A DNA stretch of 54,726 nucleotides from Lachnospiraceae bacterium. GTDB lineage: Bacteria; Bacillota; Clostridia; Lachnospirales; Lachnospiraceae. The notes below the pieces were generated by a model. That model was given only the letters and a program-made list of their open reading frames with translations, did not search any database and was not told where the DNA came from. The position numbers were made by a program, and so were the translations under genes. Positions within the stretch are counted from its first letter, which is position 1. Every line of letters starts with the position of its first letter. The DNA is taken from positions 1-54,726 of the forward strand of contig JAAWEL010000025.1 of NCBI GenBank assembly GCA_022794255.1. The letters run 5' to 3'. Below are positions 25,255 to 33,317 of the stretch, piece by piece.

Positions 25255-26106
25255 GTGAAAAAACACAGGAAAGAGTATAATTTGAGAAAGGATATACGCT
25301 GTTTTGCCGTTTGTCTGGCAACATCCGGAATGATACTTGGAGCCATATATTCCATGGCTCTGACAGCACAGGCGTCCCAGGTCATCACCGCAGGCGGAAC
25401 CGATAAAAGAAGCAAAGAAGCCAAAGAACCTTCCCGGCAAAGAGAAGAAGGTCCTGTGCAGGTGGACCGTTTTGTTCTTCCAGAGAATGCCAGGGTGTTG
25501 GTGGTGGTGGAAGGGACCGGCGGCAGTTTTTGTAAGGTATCTGCTTATGAGAGGGAGAGAGAAGGCAGTCTGGACTGGACATTAAAGATGAGTACTTCTG
25601 GCTATCTGGGACATAACGGAATGAGTAATCATCGGATTATGGGGGACAAAACCACCCCGATTGGAGTGTTTCAGATGAACACCCCATTTGGTCAGGCGGA
25701 CCCTCTGGAAGGCTTTCCGGATAATTATGTAAAGGTGACGGAAAACTATGTGTGGGAGAGCCGGACAAACCGTTTGGCAGAATCCAGTACGGAGGAGGGA
25801 GAGCGGGTAGGTACAGAGCGCTACAAGGGATACTATGATTATGTCCTGGATGCGGGATATAATAAAAATGCAGTTGCAGGAAAGGGCGCTGCCTTGTTTC
25901 TTCACTGTTCTGTGGAGGGTGTCACCGGCTCCTCTGGTTGTGTGGAGATTCCCAGAGAGCATATGATCTATGTGATGAAGCTGTATGGCAAATATGGCGA
26001 TGGGGCTTCTTATATCGCTCAGGCACCTGCAGGAACCTTTTTTCAGATTTATGATACCTATGGAACCAACAACGGATTGTCTCCGGAAGGAGACTTTGCC
26101 TCATAG
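25255..26106 (+). CDS. L,D-transpeptidase (YkuD family)
   Basis: Secreted or membrane-anchored enzyme that forms 3-3 cross-links in peptidoglycan. The 283-residue protein has an N-terminal hydrophobic segment (residues 12-42, FAVCLATSGMILGAIYSMAL, followed by TAQASQ), a short charged linker and a YkuD domain from about residue 80. The catalytic motif reads FLHCSVEGV then TGSSGCVEIP: the conserved His and the S-x-G-C nucleophile are present, with Cys near residue 229. The GTG start is preceded by AAAGGA. It sits alone between ackA and yceD; no partner is needed. Confidence 0.88.
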   Translation: MKKHRKEYNLRKDIRCFAVCLATSGMILGAIYSMALTAQASQVITAGGTDKRSKEAKEPSRQREEGPVQVDRFVLPENARVLVVVEGTGGSFCKVSAYEREREGSLDWTLKMSTSGYLGHNGMSNHRIMGDKTTPIGVFQMNTPFGQADPLEGFPDNYVKVTENYVWESRTNRLAESSTEEGERVGTERYKGYYDYVLDAGYNKNAVAGKGAALFLHCSVEGVTGSSGCVEIPREHMIYVMKLYGKYGDGASYIAQAPAGTFFQIYDTYGTNNGLSPEGDFAS

Positions 26107-26184
26107 CCCACACTATATGTGGTACAGAAAAGCATAAATTCTTACAAAATTTGCTAATTTAAGGGAAATTAGACAACAAACTGG

Positions 26185-26213
26185 TTGACAAAACCATTTC
26201 ACCTGGGTATAAT
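26185..26213 (+). promoter_or_regulatory. Consensus promoter of yceD-rpmF
   Basis: TTGACA (26185-26190), 17-base spacer, TATAAT (26208-26213): both hexamers match the sigma-A consensus perfectly, as expected for a ribosomal-protein transcript. Confidence 0.92.
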
Positions 26214-26240
26214 ATTTTAGGTGCGTGTTAGGAGAATAAT

Positions 26241-26768
26241 ATGCAGATTAATTTGACAGAGCTGTTTTCCGTAGAAGGAAAAGAGAAGATTTACACGGCA
26301 GAGATTGATAGGAATACGTTTCAGGCGCCGGATGGCGTCTGGGAGATTGTATCAAAGGAGCCTGTGATTCTCCGGATTCGGAATCTGGGAGGCAAGAAGC
26401 TTTTGCTGGAAGGGAAGGCTGTTTTATCCTTAAGTATCCCTTGCAGCAGATGTTTAGAGCCAGTGAATGTCCCCTTTGAGCTGGACATTTTTCAGGAGCT
26501 GGATATGGATGTGTCTGAGGCAGACCGTGTGGAGGAGCTCGATGAACAGCCCTATGTGAGCGGTTATTATCTGGATGTAGACCAGTTGATCGGCAATGAA
26601 CTGCTGCTGAACCTGCCCATGAAGGTCCTGTGCAGGGAGGATTGTAAAGGGATTTGCAATCGATGTGGCATGAACTTAAACCGCGGGAGCTGTTCCTGCG
26701 ACCGCAGTTCGCCGGACCCGAGAATGTCGGCAATCCAGGATATATTCCAAAAGTTTAAGGAGGTGTAA
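26241..26768 (+). CDS. yceD: YceD/DUF177 family protein
   Basis: The 175-residue protein belongs to the YceD family, encoded before rpmF in most bacteria and linked to 23S rRNA or large-subunit maturation in some. Visible features are the CSRCLEPVNVPFELDI segment in the middle and two cysteine pairs at the C-terminus (LCREDCKGICNRCGMNLN, then GSCSC), suggesting zinc binding. RBS TTAGGAGAA. It ends 3 bases before the rpmF start codon, so the two are co-translated from the strong promoter at 26185-26213. Confidence 0.92.
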   Translation: MQINLTELFSVEGKEKIYTAEIDRNTFQAPDGVWEIVSKEPVILRIRNLGGKKLLLEGKAVLSLSIPCSRCLEPVNVPFELDIFQELDMDVSEADRVEELDEQPYVSGYYLDVDQLIGNELLLNLPMKVLCREDCKGICNRCGMNLNRGSCSCDRSSPDPRMSAIQDIFQKFKEV

Positions 26769-26771
26769 ACC

Positions 26772-26954
26772 ATGTCGATTTGTCCAAAGAACCGGTCTTC
26801 CAAAGCCAGAAGAGATAAACGCAGAGCCAACTGGAAGATGGGCGCTGTAAACCTGGTAAAATGCAGCAAGTGTGGAGCTCTGATGATGCCCCACAGAGTG
26901 TGCAAAGCCTGCGGCGCTTACAATAAAAAAGAGATCGTCAGCGTTGAGGATTAA
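26772..26954 (+). CDS. rpmF: 50S ribosomal protein L32
   Basis: A 60-residue ribosomal protein of the zinc-ribbon type: the basic N-terminus KNRSSKARRDKRRANWKM is followed by KCSKCGAL and RVCKACGAYNKKE, the two C-x2-C pairs. RBS AAGGAGGTG. It is followed by a terminator; the plsX-fabH run that often comes next elsewhere is not here. Confidence 0.97.
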   Translation: MSICPKNRSSKARRDKRRANWKMGAVNLVKCSKCGALMMPHRVCKACGAYNKKEIVSVED

Positions 26955-26993
26955 AATTTAGAAGTCATCAAAACTGAAAAATGTTAAAAACCA

Positions 26994-27029
26994 AGGGCTC
27001 CCGGAGATTTTCTCCAGGAGTCTTTTTTT
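26994..27029 (+). terminator. Terminator of yceD-rpmF
   Basis: GGGCTCCCGGAGA pairs with TCTCCAGGAGTC through a TTT loop, followed by seven T. Confidence 0.88.
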
Positions 27030-27138
27030 GCAGAAGCAAAAGCAGATTGACGGGATTCACAGCAGGAAGTCCTTGTATTTATCTCAATTTTGTACTAAAC
27101 TGATAATACGGAGTATATTGTTTAGGAGGAAACTAGCT

Positions 27139-28962
27139 ATGGCATGGCATGACGAAGCAGTATTTTATCACATTTATCCGTTGGGACTAACTGGTGCGCC
27201 GAAAGAAAATTCCTATGAGAAACCAGTCCATCGTCTGAACACATTGATTCCATGGATTTCTCATATGAAAGAGATTGGGTGCAATGCCCTTTATATTGGG
27301 CCTCTTTTTGAATCAGTAGGGCATGGATATGAGACCACAGATTATAAAAAGCTAGACAGCCGCTTAGGAGACAATGGAGATTTGACAAACTTTGTGGCGG
27401 AATGTCACAGGCAGGGAATCCGAGTGATCTTAGACGGGGTGTTTAATCATACCGGACGGGATTTTTTTGCTTTTCAGGATATTAAAAAGAACAGGGAAAA
27501 TTCCCCCTATAAGGACTGGTACTGCAATGTAAATTTCTGGGGAAATAATGAATATAACGATGGCTTTTCTTATCAGAACTGGGGCGGATACGATCTTTTG
27601 ATTAAGCTGAATCAGCATAATCCGGTGGTACGGGACTACATCTGCGATGTGATCCGTTTCTGGGTAAAAGAATTTGATATTGATGGAATCCGCCTGGATG
27701 CTGCAGATGTGATGGAGTTCGACTATATGCAGGCCCTTCGGCAGGTGGCAGAGGAGGTAAAACCGGATTTTTGGCTTATGGGAGAGGTGATTCATGGAGA
27801 CTATACCCGCTGGGTCAATGAAAACACCCTTCATTCTGTGACCAATTATCATCTGCACAAGGCCCTCTATTCCGGCAACAATGACCATAACTTTTTTGAG
27901 ATTGCCCATACGGTGAAACGGCTCTATGGAATGGGAGGCAACCGGCCGGACGGTCTGAAGCTTTATAATTTTGTGGACAATCATGATGTAGAGCGGATCT
28001 ACACAAAGCTTGCAAACAAAGCTCATTTTGTGCCAGTCCATATATTGCTGTATACACTTCCTGGAGTCCCGTCTATTTATTATGGCTCAGAATTTGGGAT
28101 CGAAGGAAAAAAGGAGCGCTATTCCGATGATTCCCTTCGCCCGGCTCTGCAGCTTTCGGATTATGCAGATGCATTAAGGAACAATCCCTGCACCCGCTTG
28201 ATTGCCGCGCTGGGAAGAATCCGCCAGGCTCATAAGGCTTTGTCTTATGGGGATTATCAGGAGCTGCTTTTGATGAACTGGCAGTATGCCTTTTCCAGAA
28301 GCTGTGGGGGAGAGACCATTGTGATTACTGTGAATAATGATGACAGTGATTATGTCATGAATGTGCCTGCAGGAGCAGGCGTTACCTATGTGGGGGCGCT
28401 GTCCGGACAGAAGGTGGATGTGGTTGATGGCAGAATTACAGTTAACGTAAAGGCTAATGGAGGAGAAATCTGGGTTCCTTTGTTGGAGGGGGAGGATTTG
28501 GCAGACAGGACTGGAGTGGTTAGAGAGAACATTTTGGAGGCTGCTGCAAATGAGAAGCCTGAGATGCCTGTGAGACAGAAAAAAAACCAGGGGTCGGAAG
28601 TAGCCATGGAAATGGAGAAAACTGTGGGGCTGGAGAATAGCCCAGGGCCGAAAAAAACCAGGAAATCAGAGAAAACGATAGAAGCGAAAAAATCCGTGGA
28701 GCCAGGGCAAATTGCAGAATCAAAGAAAAGGGTAAGACCGGGAGATGAAAACGGAGGGGAGTGTAAAAACAAGTCAGATAAACCAGAAGAAAAAACAGAC
28801 AGAGAATCTGAGGCCTTTGAGAGAGGAAAGATTGCCGGCCTGCAGGAGGCGATTCTTGCCATTATGGAGAAGAATGGTCCGGTCACTGACCAGATGCGGC
28901 GGGATGTGATGGAAAACATATATCACGATTCCCTTATTAACTGGGTGAAAAGCTTTCATTAA
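27139..28962 (+). CDS. Alpha-amylase family (GH13) protein with a charged C-terminal extension
   Basis: No signal peptide, so it acts inside the cell on alpha-glucans or maltodextrins. The start at 27139 follows AGGAGGA; an upstream reading to 27028 begins inside the previous terminator. The GH13 barrel has VFYHIYPLG, the VILDGVFNHTGRDF motif, nucleophile Asp187 (GIRLDAADV), acid Glu216 (LMGEVIHGD) and Asp283 (FVDNHDVER). Residues 390-455 form the beta domain. From about residue 456 the protein continues in a Lys/Glu/Pro-rich low-complexity stretch (about 100 residues) and then ends in a compact helical tail (FERGKIAGLQEAILAIMEKN to the end). Such a tail is not part of GH13. A rightward terminator ends the transcript at 29139-29193. 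Confidence 0.9.
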   Translation: MAWHDEAVFYHIYPLGLTGAPKENSYEKPVHRLNTLIPWISHMKEIGCNALYIGPLFESVGHGYETTDYKKLDSRLGDNGDLTNFVAECHRQGIRVILDGVFNHTGRDFFAFQDIKKNRENSPYKDWYCNVNFWGNNEYNDGFSYQNWGGYDLLIKLNQHNPVVRDYICDVIRFWVKEFDIDGIRLDAADVMEFDYMQALRQVAEEVKPDFWLMGEVIHGDYTRWVNENTLHSVTNYHLHKALYSGNNDHNFFEIAHTVKRLYGMGGNRPDGLKLYNFVDNHDVERIYTKLANKAHFVPVHILLYTLPGVPSIYYGSEFGIEGKKERYSDDSLRPALQLSDYADALRNNPCTRLIAALGRIRQAHKALSYGDYQELLLMNWQYAFSRSCGGETIVITVNNDDSDYVMNVPAGAGVTYVGALSGQKVDVVDGRITVNVKANGGEIWVPLLEGEDLADRTGVVRENILEAAANEKPEMPVRQKKNQGSEVAMEMEKTVGLENSPGPKKTRKSEKTIEAKKSVEPGQIAESKKRVRPGDENGGECKNKSDKPEEKTDRESEAFERGKIAGLQEAILAIMEKNGPVTDQMRRDVMENIYHDSLINWVKSFH

Positions 28963-28968
28963 TCAGGA

Positions 28969-29154
28969 GTGTGGCGATATAAACAAGAAAATGATCAAAA
29001 GAAGGATTGGGCGTACAGACAGGCGTTTCTGAATGCTGCCAAAAAGGCGGATCCCGGCTGGGAAATCGGAAGTCCTGTACCGGCCGGGGCGCTGGATCGC
29101 ATTACAAGGGAGTCGGTGGAAGGTGCAGGAAGGTCACTGAATGTGAAAATATGA
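28969..29154 (+). CDS. Possible small protein downstream of the amylase (61 aa)
   Basis: An open frame of 61 residues begins with GTG six bases after the amylase stop. The composition is protein-like (QAFLNAAKKADPGWEIGSP, GALDRITRESVEGAGRSL), and it lies before the transcript's terminator. Against it, CAGGAG overlaps the start codon instead of standing clear of it, and there is no recognised family. Treat as hypothetical. Confidence 0.25.
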   Translation: MWRYKQENDQKKDWAYRQAFLNAAKKADPGWEIGSPVPAGALDRITRESVEGAGRSLNVKI

Positions 29155-29193
29155 TGTGCCTTACGGTCCGACCGGGGTTTCACATTCTTTTTT
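29139..29193 (+). terminator. Terminator of the amylase transcript, inside the 3' end of the GH18 gene
   Basis: GAATGTGAAA (29139-29148) and TTTCACATTC (29178-29187) are perfect complements; six T follow. The hairpin overlaps the last codons of the converging GH18 gene. Confidence 0.82.
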
Positions 29194-30444
29194 GATGGCC
29201 TGCAAAAGACTTTTATTTTTGTCTGTGGTGTCCTGGGTCAGTTCCCAGATCATGACACCGCCCAGGTTTTCCCTAGCATATCTGGTTTTTGCGGCAATGG
29301 TTTTTACACCGTTATAATAGACCTCCATGCCATTGTATTGGACATGGTCTTGATCCCAGGCAGAGGGTACGCTCTCTAAGACTGTCTTGTAATCCGCCCA
29401 GCTGGGACGGGCATAAAAGGGGAGACCCAGCACGATCTTATGGGAGGGAAGGCCACGGTTTTCCTTCCAGTAGGTTCCGCAGTCCATGGCAAAGGAATAG
29501 GAGGAGTGACGTTTTCCGTCACCCCCGTCATAGGCCATAACATTGATGAAATCCACGGCATTTAAGACCGCATTGGTGTGAGCGGCAGCATCATAGTAGA
29601 TGCTGCCGTCAGGGGTGGCGCCACTTATTACGGCTGCGGTTAAAATCTTATTTTTCTTGTGGAGCTTATCAGCCAGGGTGAGCATGAGGGCTTCGTACTG
29701 TTTTGCACTGGTTCCGTCTGTCCGTGGATGCTCCCAGTCTATGTCCACGCCATCAAAGCCGTATTCCTCACACATAGCCAAAATATTGTCGGCCAGGCGG
29801 TTTACACCGGCTTTTGTGGAGGTGGCTTCCATGAATACGCCTTCCAGGAGTGTGCCATTGTAGCTCCATCCTCCTACAGACAAAAGAACCTTGGCTCCGT
29901 TTTCATGGGCTGAACGAAGCAGTGTCCGGGCAGTGTGTGGATTATCTAAGTCCCGCAGGCTGCCGTCCGGCATAGGGATAGCAAAAGCGTAGCAGAGGTG
30001 GGTCATCATACTAAAATCCACCAATGAAAGCTTGTCCGGCTTCCAGCTGGGATAGTAGCCAACCACTTTAAAGTCTGTCAGTTTTGTGTTTTTCAGAGTG
30101 GAGGCATTGGCTGGAATGTTTTCCCGGAGATTGGACGTTCTTTCTGCATCATCTGAAATACCTAAATCCTCCCACACATCGCTTTTGCCGGGGACTTCTC
30201 CCAGAGTCCACCATTTTGCCCGGTACCGGCGTCCCTGATAGCTTGCAGTATCGCCACCAGTGTAAACTTTAGCTCTGTCCCAGGCATCCTGGGGGAGGGA
30301 GACGGAAGTGCTATCTCGGGTATCGTGTTCCGTGGGAACATCTCCATTCGCATTCAGGCTGAGACATAGACATATGATAAGAATCAGCAGTATACCCAGG
30401 ACAACCTCTGCAAAAATATATAAGAATGGTTGTTTTCTTTCCAT
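29161..30444 (-). CDS. Membrane-anchored glycoside hydrolase family 18 protein with a chitin-binding-like domain
   Basis: Likely hydrolyses beta-1,4-linked N-acetylglucosamine polymers such as chitin or peptidoglycan strands outside the cell. The start at 30444 follows CAGGAGGA; the longer reading to 30534 has no site. Of 427 residues, 10-32 form a membrane anchor (AEVVLGILLILIICLCLSL). Residues 53-95 resemble a type 5/12 carbohydrate-binding module (YTGGDTASYQGRRYRAKWWT). The GH18 barrel starts near VVGYYPSWKPDKL, has SVGGWSYNG and the catalytic D-x-x-D-x-D-x-E at Asp231-Glu238 (DGVDIDWE), then INVMAYDGGD and GVMIWELTQDT. It has its own promoter and converges on the amylase gene. Spore-cortex or wall remodelling versus chitin use cannot be decided. 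Confidence 0.92.
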   Translation of the reverse strand: MERKQPFLYIFAEVVLGILLILIICLCLSLNANGDVPTEHDTRDSTSVSLPQDAWDRAKVYTGGDTASYQGRRYRAKWWTLGEVPGKSDVWEDLGISDDAERTSNLRENIPANASTLKNTKLTDFKVVGYYPSWKPDKLSLVDFSMMTHLCYAFAIPMPDGSLRDLDNPHTARTLLRSAHENGAKVLLSVGGWSYNGTLLEGVFMEATSTKAGVNRLADNILAMCEEYGFDGVDIDWEHPRTDGTSAKQYEALMLTLADKLHKKNKILTAAVISGATPDGSIYYDAAAHTNAVLNAVDFINVMAYDGGDGKRHSSYSFAMDCGTYWKENRGLPSHKIVLGLPFYARPSWADYKTVLESVPSAWDQDHVQYNGMEVYYNGVKTIAAKTRYARENLGGVMIWELTQDTTDKNKSLLQAIKKECETPVGP

Positions 30445-30507
30445 GGTACAATCCTCCTGTCCGCAATTTTCATAAAAGATTTTTTGGCATTTTTTATTTG
30501 TGTAAAC

Positions 30508-30536
30508 AGTATACCGTATGGAATCTGTTTGCACAA
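30508..30536 (-). promoter_or_regulatory. Promoter of the GH18 gene
   Basis: Minus-strand TTGTGC (30531-30536), 17-base spacer, TATACT (30508-30513). Confidence 0.68.
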
Positions 30537-30558
30537 CCTTAAAATGCTGAACATTAAA

Positions 30559-30588
30559 TTATCAGACAACTTGAATGTTTTCTGATAA
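30559..30588. promoter_or_regulatory. Inverted repeat flanking the -35 of the uridine-phosphorylase-like gene
   Basis: TTATCAGA (30559-30566) and TCTGATAA (30581-30588) are perfect complements with a 14-base gap that holds the -35 box, an operator-like arrangement. Confidence 0.55.
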
Positions 30589-30599
30589 AATGATATAAT
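30571..30599 (+). promoter_or_regulatory. Promoter of the uridine-phosphorylase-like gene
   Basis: TTGAAT (30571-30576), 17-base spacer, perfect TATAAT (30594-30599), 50 bases before the ATG. Confidence 0.82.
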
Positions 30600-30649
30600 A
30601 ATACGATACCAGGTTCAGCACATCAAAATAGCAGAGGAGGAAATGATTT

Positions 30650-31435
30650 ATGGTGATTTTGGAAGAATTTGATGAGAGCAAAGAGGCGGTGGTTAATCCC
30701 TGTGATTTGATCAAGCCGCTTTCAGATATGCCGAAGATCGTGGTTTCCTGTTTTGCAAAGGAAACCTTTGATCGTATGGTAAGCAGCTTTGGAGGAAAAA
30801 AGATCGGGGAGACGCGGGAGGCCAATATGGTAATACCCGTATATAAGACGACCTATCAGGGGATTTCCATTGGAATGTATATGTCTGCAGTGGGCGCTCC
30901 GGCCTGTGTCTCTGTGGCAGAGGAGATTTTTGCGATGGGAGCTGAGGTCATCATCCTGTTTGGAACCTGTGGAGTGTTGGATAAAGAGATTGAAGATTGT
31001 TCCATTATTATTCCTGACAGTGCTATCCGTGATGAGGGGACAAGCTTCCACTATGCGCCGGCTTCGGATGAGATCCTAGTGAATCCGCAGTATAAGGAAT
31101 GCTTTAGGGATATGCTTCGGGAATTGGGCTGCAAATATATCGTAGGAAAAACCTGGACATCAGACGGGATTTACCGGGAGACGAAAAGGAAGGTGAAAAA
31201 TAGAAAAGAGGCTGGCTGCATTTGTGTGGACATGGAGTGTGCTGCCATGGCTGCTCTGGCTCAGTTTCGGGGTAAGGAGGTATTTCAGTTCTTTTATGCT
31301 GCAGATAATTTGGACGGGGAGATTTGGGATATCCGCAGCCTGGAAAATAAGGTGAATCTGACGGAGAAAGACCGGATTGCCGGACTCGCCATAGAGTTTG
31401 CGGCCCGGGTGGGGAAAGAAAAATCATTGGTATAG
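30650..31435 (+). CDS. Nucleoside phosphorylase, uridine-phosphorylase-like
   Basis: Phosphorolysis of a nucleoside to base and ribose 1-phosphate. The 261-residue protein shows the PNP/UDP superfamily fold: KIVVSCFAKETFDRMV, SAVGAPACVSVAEEIFAMGA, the phosphate-loop ILFGTCGVLDKEI, TWTSDGIYRETKRKV, and the ribose-site VDMECAAMAALAQF. The last motif is diagnostic. GAGGAGGA lies 9 bases before the ATG. Uridine is the best guess for substrate from overall resemblance, purine nucleosides cannot be excluded. It is divergent from the GH18 gene, with two back-to-back promoters and an inverted repeat between. Confidence 0.86.
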   Translation: MVILEEFDESKEAVVNPCDLIKPLSDMPKIVVSCFAKETFDRMVSSFGGKKIGETREANMVIPVYKTTYQGISIGMYMSAVGAPACVSVAEEIFAMGAEVIILFGTCGVLDKEIEDCSIIIPDSAIRDEGTSFHYAPASDEILVNPQYKECFRDMLRELGCKYIVGKTWTSDGIYRETKRKVKNRKEAGCICVDMECAAMAALAQFRGKEVFQFFYAADNLDGEIWDIRSLENKVNLTEKDRIAGLAIEFAARVGKEKSLV

Positions 31436-31479
31436 CATGGGGATAGAAAAACCGGACTGGCTTTAGAAAGGAGCAGAGA

Positions 31480-32223
31480 ATGAGGGGAGAAAAGCCTGTG
31501 TTCGCATTGGTTTTGGTGTTGCTTTTGGCAGCGGCAGGTGGGGGGATGTTCATAGCCTGGTCTCAAAAGGGCAGTGCAAAAAAATTTCTTGGAGTTCTGG
31601 AAGAGGTGACGATTCGTTCATCACAGAAGGCGATAAAGGAGCAGGAAAGGGAGCTGTTGGAGGAAAAGGTATCTCAAAGACCTTCGTATTGTCTGCCACT
31701 GAAATTGAAGGTCCTGGTTGAAAGCAATCCATGGGTTGTGGGTTGGCTGAAAATCGATGATACAAATATTGACTATCCGGTGGTCCAAAACAAGGAAGAT
31801 AATGAATGGTTTTTGCATCGGGATATTTATGGAGAAGAAAGCTATCCAGGGTCGATTTATCTGGATTCGTGGCATGATATGGAGGATAAAGGGCTTCATG
31901 TGATTTATGGACATCGAATGAAAGATGGGACTATGTTTAAGGATATATCCCGGTTTATGGATATGGATTATCTGAACAGGCACAAAAGAATCCAGGTGTG
32001 GACAAAGAAGCAGAGGATTCGGTTAGAGCCTGTATGCTGTTATACAGGAGCGGCAGATGGCAGCTATCGCAGCCCGATTGCTTCACGGGATGAGTTGGAG
32101 GCGTTTCTCTTTGAGAAAACCGGATGTCCGGTTTCTTCTGATAATGTGTTTGTGTTCATCACCTGCTCCTATGAGCAGAAGGATGGAAGATGTTATCTTA
32201 TCTGCAAGGAGGTGAAAGTCTAG
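31480..32223 (+). CDS. srtB: Class B sortase
   Basis: Transpeptidase that cleaves a sorting signal and links a surface protein to peptidoglycan. The 247-residue protein has an N-terminal anchor (residues 7-28, ALVLVLLLAAAGGGMFIAW), the class B start NPWVVGWLKIDDTNIDYPVVQ, DNEWFLHRDIYG and catalytic His145 (VIYGHRMKDG), Cys229 (FITCSYE) and Arg237 (DGRCYL). RBS AAAGGAG. No protein with an NPxTG or similar C-terminal signal is seen in the window, so its substrates are elsewhere. It sits between the phosphorylase gene and the AraC regulator, with short gaps. Confidence 0.93.
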   Translation: MRGEKPVFALVLVLLLAAAGGGMFIAWSQKGSAKKFLGVLEEVTIRSSQKAIKEQERELLEEKVSQRPSYCLPLKLKVLVESNPWVVGWLKIDDTNIDYPVVQNKEDNEWFLHRDIYGEESYPGSIYLDSWHDMEDKGLHVIYGHRMKDGTMFKDISRFMDMDYLNRHKRIQVWTKKQRIRLEPVCCYTGAADGSYRSPIASRDELEAFLFEKTGCPVSSDNVFVFITCSYEQKDGRCYLICKEVKV

Positions 32224-32233
32224 TCGTCAGCAA

Positions 32234-33097
32234 ATGATTACAAATGAAGTAGTAAACCGGGCAATTGATTATATTTTACAGCACATAGAGGAGGAGCTGT
32301 CCTTGGAGACTGTGGCAGAGGCGTGCCATTTTTCCAAATATTATTTTTGCCGGATTTTCAAGGCTCAGACCGGGGAGGGAGTCTATGAATTTATCAGGCG
32401 GGTCAGGCTAGAACAAAGTGCCTTTCGTCTGAAAACGGAAAGGAACCGGTCAATCACTGCCATCAGCGCGGATTACGGTTACAGCTCCTCCAACTACAGT
32501 TCAGCCTTTAAGGGGCATTATCACATGACTCCAGTGGTTTTCCGGAAAAACAGCTGCAAAAAGACCATGGAACATCCCTTTTTTCACCAGGAAAGCTGGC
32601 AGGCGGAAAGCTTTGAGGAGTGTAACAAAAAGATGGTTTTAAGGGAGCTTCCGGATTATTATGTGATCTATGAAAGAGGGGTTGGCAGCTATGCGTATCT
32701 TGGCAGGAACTGGGAATACTTTCTGGAAAAATACCAAAAGTATCTTACAAAGGAGACGAAATTTTTGGAGAGGACTTACGATGACCCAGCGGTGACTCAG
32801 AAGAGACATTGCCTTTTTGATATTTGTATGAGCGTCAAGAAGGATTGTCCTTTGGAAAATACCACCACCATACAAGGGGGCAAATATATGGTATATCCCT
32901 TTAAGGGACACATAAAGGAAATCTATAAAGCGTATCAGACAATTTTTCTGGAATGGCTGCCCCGGGCGTCCTATGAGTTGGACAGCAGCAGAAGCTTGTT
33001 TGATGTTTATCACCAGGTTAAGAAGGATAGATCATCAACAGAATGGAAGGGAAAGTTCTATATAGAAATGGAGATCTGCGTGCCGGTTAGGGGGTGA
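32234..33097 (+). CDS. AraC-family regulator with GyrI-like effector domain
   Basis: The first 105 residues are an AraC/XylS double helix-turn-helix: DYILQHIEEELSLETVAEAC, FSKYYFCRIFKAQTGEGVYEF, then SITAISADYGYSSSNYSSAFK and the GHYHMTPVVFRK end. Residues 130-287 form a GyrI-like (SOUL/BacM-type) ligand-binding domain: MVLRELPDYYVIYERGVGSY, then the closing WKGKFYIEMEICVPV. Such regulators (Rob, SoxS-like with GyrI domain) sense bulky drug-like molecules. The binding site is weak, GGAGG lying 21 bases upstream, within the end of srtB. The MATE pump gene follows, its probable target. Confidence 0.88.
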   Translation: MITNEVVNRAIDYILQHIEEELSLETVAEACHFSKYYFCRIFKAQTGEGVYEFIRRVRLEQSAFRLKTERNRSITAISADYGYSSSNYSSAFKGHYHMTPVVFRKNSCKKTMEHPFFHQESWQAESFEECNKKMVLRELPDYYVIYERGVGSYAYLGRNWEYFLEKYQKYLTKETKFLERTYDDPAVTQKRHCLFDICMSVKKDCPLENTTTIQGGKYMVYPFKGHIKEIYKAYQTIFLEWLPRASYELDSSRSLFDVYHQVKKDRSSTEWKGKFYIEMEICVPVRG

Positions 33098-33317
33098 GAG
33101 AAGCTGGGATAGGGGAGGATGGATTTTGTCAGACAGATTGTGAATTTACGCCTGGCAAAAGCTGTTGCAGGAGAATTTATAAGAGAAAGAACTTTGCCAG
33201 AGGGCAAGAATTCAGAAGTATTTAAATATGCTTCCTTTTATAATAAATACACGGTTTTATCTGTTTTTGGCCAGGGAGAGGTGGAATCCAAGTATTTCAT
33301 TATAAGGAGGGATTTTT

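Noticed and set aside
27090..27119. TTGTAC, 18-base spacer, TATATT as an amylase promoter
   Set aside because: Transcription would start inside the ribosome binding site at 27124-27130, so a functional message is unlikely; the true promoter is not clear.
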